Source: Deltaproteobacteria bacterium UBA796 (GTDB taxonomy: Bacteria; Myxococcota_A; UBA796). Taken from it: 6,551 nt of DNA. Where the stretch lies: assembly GCA_002296975.1 (NCBI GenBank), contig DBIS01000156.1, positions 1 to 6,551 of the forward strand. The letters are read 5' to 3'. This document shows, piece by piece, positions 4,401 through 6,551 of the stretch (position 1 is its first letter; each line of letters begins with the position of its first letter). A program made the translations under genes and the position numbers. The notes beneath the pieces are model-generated. The model did no database searches. It had not been told where the DNA came from and saw only the letters and a list, made by a program, of their open reading frames with translations.

Positions 4401-6551
4401 CTGGCGCCCGTCACCGAGGTCAGCACCCTGGTTGCAGCCGAACCACACCTGGAGCTATCCGTAATTCATTCAGATGCGGACTGTATTATTGCCGGACAGG
4501 CTGATGCAGCGGAAAGGGTGTGCGCCATCATTGGGAAACACCGATGTCTCCGCTTACATTATGACTTGGCTGTGCACGTGCCGGCCCTCAACCGGGTATC
4601 TGAACCTTGGTTGGACCTCCACCGGCGGACCGTCACTGAGGTTCCAGATATCACCGTATATTCGGGTGGTTATGGTGCTGCATACACCCCCTCGAAAGAG
4701 GCCTGTGCAGCGGCCATCTTGGCTCAGGCAAACAAAACCCTCGACTTCCGAAAAGTCATCGAGGCCGCCTATGCCGACGGGGTTCGGATTTTTCTTGAGC
4801 ACGGACCACAGGCCAGCTGCAGCCGATGGATTCGCGACATTTTAGGTGATCGCGAGGCCTTGGTTGTCGCACTGGACAGAAAGGGTGGCGGTCTGGCCCC
4901 CAGTCTTGAGGCTGCTGCGGCCTTATGGGCGGCCAGTGTCGAGATCGGGCTTGAAAAGCTGACAAAGCAATGCACCGTAGCCCCCACTGGCCCAAGTTTG
5001 ATGTTTAAAGTCCATCCCGACGCGATTGAAATTCCGCCCTTTCCAACGGAAATATCCACCATGCAAACCATGTCACCCGCGCCCACCTTGGCCTCCATTT
5101 CAGGCCATGCATCGACCCCACTTGATACCGTGCCCACGCCACCCCCAGGGCTGAGCCCCACACTCACACCCAGCCAAGTGCAACCACCCGCCCAGACCCC
5201 CATGACCGCCGGCGGTTTAAACCCCATCGCCAGCCCCGATCCTGTGATCGCCGCCCTGCGCGCTCAAATCGTGGCCATGGGCCAGTCCGAGCAAGACCAC
5301 ATCGCCGCAGCAACTATTTTACACCAGCGATTCTTGGCGATGACCGCTCAAGCCATCGCTTTATTCGACGCCACCGCTTTGCCTCAGCCGCCACAACCCG
5401 TCACAGTTGTCGCACCCGTCGCACCCGTCGCACCCGTCGCACGTGTCTCAACACCAAAAGCGACACCGATCTTGCCCACAGCAGTCACCTCCCAAGCGCC
5501 AACGCCACCAGCTCCTGCGCAACAGCCAACCCTAAAACCCCGAGCGCTTACGGCCAGTCCGGCCCCGTCGACAGGACCGGCAACGCCAACGGGGCCGACC
5601 TTCGATCGCGAACAGCTCAAGATCCACTCCTCTGGGAAAATCTCAGAAATATTTGGTCCACGCTTTGAGGCCCAAGACGGCTTTCACCGTCAGGTCCGCA
5701 TGCCGGAGGGCTTGTTGCTACTGGCCGATCGTATCACCGGTTTGGACGCAGAACTTGGCACGATGGGCAAGGGCACAATCTGGAGCGAGACCGATGTGAC
5801 CGACGATGCCTGGTATCTCCATCAAGGCCATATACCAGCGGGTGTCATGATCGAGGCGGGCCAGGCGGACCTCATGCTGATCTCATATCTGGGTGTCGAT
5901 TTTAGCAACCAAAATGACCGGGTATATCGACTTCTTGGATGCGAACTCACCTACCATGGTGGCCTACCCAAAGTAGATGACACCCTCTGCTACGACATCC
6001 ATATGGACGGCCACGCCACCCAGGGTGATGTCCGCTTGATGTTCTTTCACTATGACTGCCGGGTCGATGGCGATGTGCGCTTATCTGTTACCAAGGGCCA
6101 GGCCGGATTCTTCACTGATGCCGAACTCGCAGACTCCGATGGCTGTCTGTGGACCCCCGAAGACCAAGACCTGGCCCCCAATCCGCGCATCGACCCGCCA
6201 GCGATTGCATGCAGCCACAGCGATTTTTCCGCAGAGCAGATTCAAGCATTCGCCGACGGTCGTCCATACGAATGCTTTGGCGTTGGTTTCGAGCGAACCC
6301 TACCCCACACCCGCACCCCAAGAATCCAAGACGGGCGGATGACCTTTTTGGGTCCGATCACCGAGTTTAGCACCACCGGTGGGCCATGGGGCCGTGGCTA
6401 TATGAAGTCCACCATCGACATCGATCCCAAAACCTGGTTCTTCGATGGTCACTTCAAAAACGACCCCTGCATGCCTGGCACCTTAATGTTTGAAGGCTGC
6501 TTGCAACTGATGGCCTTTTACCTCTCAGCCATGGAGATCGGAAGAGCGTCG
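1482..6551 (+). CDS. pfaC: Pfa3/PfaC-type PUFA synthase subunit, KS-CLF-AT-linker-DH, 3' truncated
   Basis: An uninterrupted 1690-codon frame starts at ATG 1482 and has no stop before the window ends. The start is supported because the KS fold begins at once (residues 4-10, SPIAIVG) and the ATG sits 5 bases after the previous stop. Domains in order: KS about 4-428, CLF-like about 444-740, AT about 832-1121, Pro/Ala/Thr-rich linker about 1189-1373, FabA-like hotdogs from about 1374. Gammaproteobacterial PfaC lacks the AT, which is the separate protein PfaB; KS-CLF-AT-DH on one chain matches myxobacterial Pfa3, which goes on to a second DH and an acylglycerol-phosphate acyltransferase domain. 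Those would lie beyond the window. The protein acts in the cytosol on acyl chains carried by the ACPs of the partner subunit. The last 17 bases match a sequencing adapter, so real sequence stops at about 6534 and the final residues (from the Glu codon at 6534) are not trustworthy. The true product (EPA, DHA, another PUFA or another lipid) cannot be read from this fragment. Confidence 0.95.
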   Translation, partial: MEFSPIAIVGRACVLPGALSPEALWTLVSESQDHVRSAPEGRWRTTDRSCGPNDDPADRAWSNKGGYVSDFSSVWDPTGFAIDPQDLTGLDPLFGWALHCAREALADAGDNRRGAVSRPRVSAVFGNLGFPSGEMTRYAEAIWHKDTTPPPALNRFMSSGAAKLLERALGLTAGAMCLDTACASSLYAIKLAIDQLHDGVVDLALAGAVNGADDLFIHVGFTALKAMSKSGQSRPFHAQADGLVPAEGAGMVALKRLEDARRDGNTIYGIIRGIGLSNDGRGRGFLAPSSQGQVRAIKAAYTGANLSPSAVSLLECHATGTTVGDATEIASTGEVYAACSDVAIGSLKSNMGHLITTAGVAGLIKVLEAIRHQTRPPTLHTDALNPALKNSPFRVLTDAEAWESEGPRVAAVSAFGFGGNNAHLIVSENDPDLKVESPTPTSLMPLAVIGLGTVIGPASNRAEVAKALFSATSLAEPMAELELGLTGLRFPPTDLSQSLGQQVSLLKAATEAMAGVAKLNGERTGVFVAMEPDVEVCRFGLRWRLSQRLKDANCNGAAHADWLTDTADKIIPTLRSAGVVGNMPNIPANRLNSQFDLGGASISISAGERSGLRTFAQAHRALSTGELDCALVGAVDLCWQSVHQEALTAIEGKESRPGDAAVVLVLKPLDAAEEAGDTILAVVSNHTDTQNCVPNLDQQMGRNWAGGELRDLAAHILTANQGCHIDGRPYLAPTPTPFTIGKLDPLFVSPRLHPTPGLDTTHIYRFAADTPAALLQALSCGDTYCDGPVRLAIVAPDTETFNVRAEAAHRHIATGTPPGPGVFYQATPMPGKRASVFSGAGSAYAEMGRPLLQAFPSLGTSLFEAHPKAAIALSTPWPADGNVAPLLRLWSASALCQVHAEFSRDWLNFKPDAVIGYSSGESNSLFSTGIWTDLSAMISDARGGMLFTEEIGGKMGAVAREWGVDVDWQTWTILAPVTEVSTLVAAEPHLELSVIHSDADCIIAGQADAAERVCAIIGKHRCLRLHYDLAVHVPALNRVSEPWLDLHRRTVTEVPDITVYSGGYGAAYTPSKEACAAAILAQANKTLDFRKVIEAAYADGVRIFLEHGPQASCSRWIRDILGDREALVVALDRKGGGLAPSLEAAAALWAASVEIGLEKLTKQCTVAPTGPSLMFKVHPDAIEIPPFPTEISTMQTMSPAPTLASISGHASTPLDTVPTPPPGLSPTLTPSQVQPPAQTPMTAGGLNPIASPDPVIAALRAQIVAMGQSEQDHIAAATILHQRFLAMTAQAIALFDATALPQPPQPVTVVAPVAPVAPVARVSTPKATPILPTAVTSQAPTPPAPAQQPTLKPRALTASPAPSTGPATPTGPTFDREQLKIHSSGKISEIFGPRFEAQDGFHRQVRMPEGLLLLADRITGLDAELGTMGKGTIWSETDVTDDAWYLHQGHIPAGVMIEAGQADLMLISYLGVDFSNQNDRVYRLLGCELTYHGGLPKVDDTLCYDIHMDGHATQGDVRLMFFHYDCRVDGDVRLSVTKGQAGFFTDAELADSDGCLWTPEDQDLAPNPRIDPPAIACSHSDFSAEQIQAFADGRPYECFGVGFERTLPHTRTPRIQDGRMTFLGPITEFSTTGGPWGRGYMKSTIDIDPKTWFFDGHFKNDPCMPGTLMFEGCLQLMAFYLSAMEIGRAS
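1491..2763 (+). other. Ketosynthase (KS) domain of the second protein
   Basis: A full beta-ketoacyl-ACP synthase with an intact triad: Cys182 in LDTACASSLYAIK, His317 in ECHATGT, and His353 in KSNMGHLITTAG. The C-terminal FGFGGNNAHLIV (His at 423) closes the fold. It should catalyse decarboxylative Claisen condensation between the enzyme-bound acyl chain and malonyl-ACP. In PUFA synthases this second KS is thought to pair with the adjoining CLF and to extend a particular subset of intermediates. Confidence 0.95.
2811..3700 (+). other. Chain length factor-like (inactive KS) domain, compact
   Basis: Begins with the KS-like strand MPLAVIGLGTVIGP (residue 444). The segment matching the KS nucleophile elbow reads ASISISAGERSGLRTF (around residue 608) and has no Cys; Glu608 falls approximately where Cys would be. 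Then come ELDCALVGAVD and AAVVLVLKPLD, which parallel the KS stretches VDLALAGAVN and GMVALKRLE. The region that in a KS holds both catalytic His motifs is reduced: MGRNWAGGELRDLAAHIL resembles a degenerate GHxxxAxG segment and follows after only about 20 residues. The expected role is heterodimer partner of the KS, shaping the acyl pocket. The C-terminal border is approximate. Confidence 0.8.
3975..4844 (+). other. Acyltransferase (AT) domain fused after the CLF
   Basis: Residues about 832-1121. The N-terminal motif is FSGAGSAYAEMG. The nucleophile elbow is GYSSGES with catalytic Ser918, a GxSxG motif with Tyr where malonyl-ATs usually have His. The likely catalytic His is His1032 in LAVHVPALNR. 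The closing motif FLEHGPQASCSRWI (Glu1106) resembles the end of PfaB-type and other PUFA-synthase ATs. The domain may load, transfer or release acyl groups; in clusters with a separate PfaB that AT is reported to influence which PUFA is made. Substrate preference cannot be assigned here. Confidence 0.88.
5046..5600 (+). other. Pro/Ala/Thr-rich interdomain linker with an embedded helical segment
   Basis: Residues about 1189-1373 join AT and DH. Most is low-complexity Pro/Ala/Thr/Val/Ser sequence, typical of flexible hinges between synthase domains. In the middle, residues about 1253-1301 (5238-5384) are different: a Gln-, Ala- and hydrophobic-rich stretch including AALRAQIVAMG and HQRFLAMTAQAIALF that reads as amphipathic helix. 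Similar short helical segments with an 'HxxFL' pattern recur near linkers of Pfa-type proteins as I remember them; no function is assigned. The frame stays open throughout, so this is not a degraded gene. Confidence 0.8.
5409..5444 (+). repeat. 9-bp tandem repeat inside the linker
   Basis: Three perfect copies of GTCGCACCC (5409-5435) and a fourth degenerate copy GTCGCACGT (5436-5444) encode Val-Ala-Pro repeats. The unit is a multiple of three, so copy-number change would lengthen or shorten the hinge without a frameshift. Confidence 0.9.
5601..6534 (+). other. FabA-like hotdog dehydratase region, truncated at the window end
   Basis: Two FabA-type hotdog units are visible from residue about 1374. 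The first has WYLHQGHIPAGVMIEAGQADLML with His1450, Glu1458 and Gln1461, followed by the YLGVDF...RVYRLLGCELTYHG and MFFHYDCRVDG segments characteristic of PfaC. The second has WFFDGHFKNDPCMPGTLMFEGCLQ with His1657, Glu1671 and Gln1675, the standard FabA/FabZ-like active-site layout. Known PfaC proteins have two such DH domains in tandem, each a hotdog pair, so this is the first DH and the sequence breaks inside its second hotdog. It would dehydrate 3-hydroxyacyl-ACP and, by family analogy, may isomerise the double bond. Confidence 0.9.
6535..6551. other. Residual Illumina adapter sequence at the contig end
   Basis: The final 17 bases, AGATCGGAAGAGCGTCG, equal the first 17 bases of the TruSeq adapter read through at the end of short inserts (known continuation TGTAGGGAAAGAGTG). 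It translates in frame only because no stop happens to occur. The biological sequence before it, CLQLMAFYLSAM, follows the PfaC pattern, where a Gly usually comes next; the G at 6534 would fit the first base of a Gly codon. Confidence 0.93.

Noticed and set aside
3778..4504. Several overlapping + strand frames (Arg/Pro-rich) that could suggest a frameshift in the second gene
   Set aside because: The main frame was read codon by codon through this region without a stop and shows intact AT motifs on both sides, so these are out-of-frame readings.
4769..5227. Minus-strand 152-codon Gly-rich frame
   Set aside because: Antisense to the AT end and the linker; its composition simply mirrors the Pro/Thr-rich + strand coding.
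5384..5620. Minus-strand frame encoding a Gly-rich, collagen-like peptide with GAT repeats
   Set aside because: It is the reverse reading of the Pro/Ala/Thr-rich linker, and its repeats are the complement of the 9-bp VAP repeat. The + strand frame is continuous with well-conserved domains.

Overview
The window is one continuous coding stretch on the + strand from a polyunsaturated fatty acid (PUFA) or 'secondary lipid' synthase locus of the Pfa type. It holds the 3' end of one multidomain gene (1-1476) and, after a 5-base gap, the 5' part of a second that stays open to the last base (1482-6551). I followed the second frame codon by codon: 1690 codons, no stop.

Region by region: 1-648 is a ketoreductase (KR) domain cut by the window start. 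685-1461 is a polyketide-type double-hotdog dehydratase that closes the first protein, like the C-terminus of PfaA/Pfa2. The second protein carries, in order, a ketosynthase (KS, 1491-2763), a compact chain length factor-like domain (CLF, 2811 to about 3700), an acyltransferase (AT, 3975-4844), a Pro/Ala/Thr-rich linker (5046-5600) and FabA-like hotdog dehydratase sequence (5601 onward) that breaks off just after a second catalytic motif. KS-CLF-AT-DH on one chain is the Pfa3 plan known from myxobacteria; in the marine gammaproteobacterial clusters the AT (PfaB) is a separate protein from PfaC (KS-CLF-DH-DH).

How the parts would work together (family knowledge): the first protein would supply the upstream KS, malonyl-AT and ACP repeats (outside the window) plus the KR and a polyketide-type DH. 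The second would supply the second KS/CLF pair, an AT and the FabA-type DH/isomerases that set or keep cis double bonds. The enoyl reductase (PfaD) and any terminal acyltransferase are not in the window.

Organism: a bacterium with moderately GC-rich DNA (by eye). The fused layout suggests a myxobacterial or other former-deltaproteobacterial lineage, but this is inference from architecture only.

The last 17 bases (6535-6551) are identical to the start of the Illumina TruSeq read-through adapter. The window therefore appears to end at an untrimmed contig end, and the last residues of the second protein are artefactual. No RNA genes, mobile elements, CRISPR arrays or terminators are visible, and there is almost no non-coding sequence to hold them.
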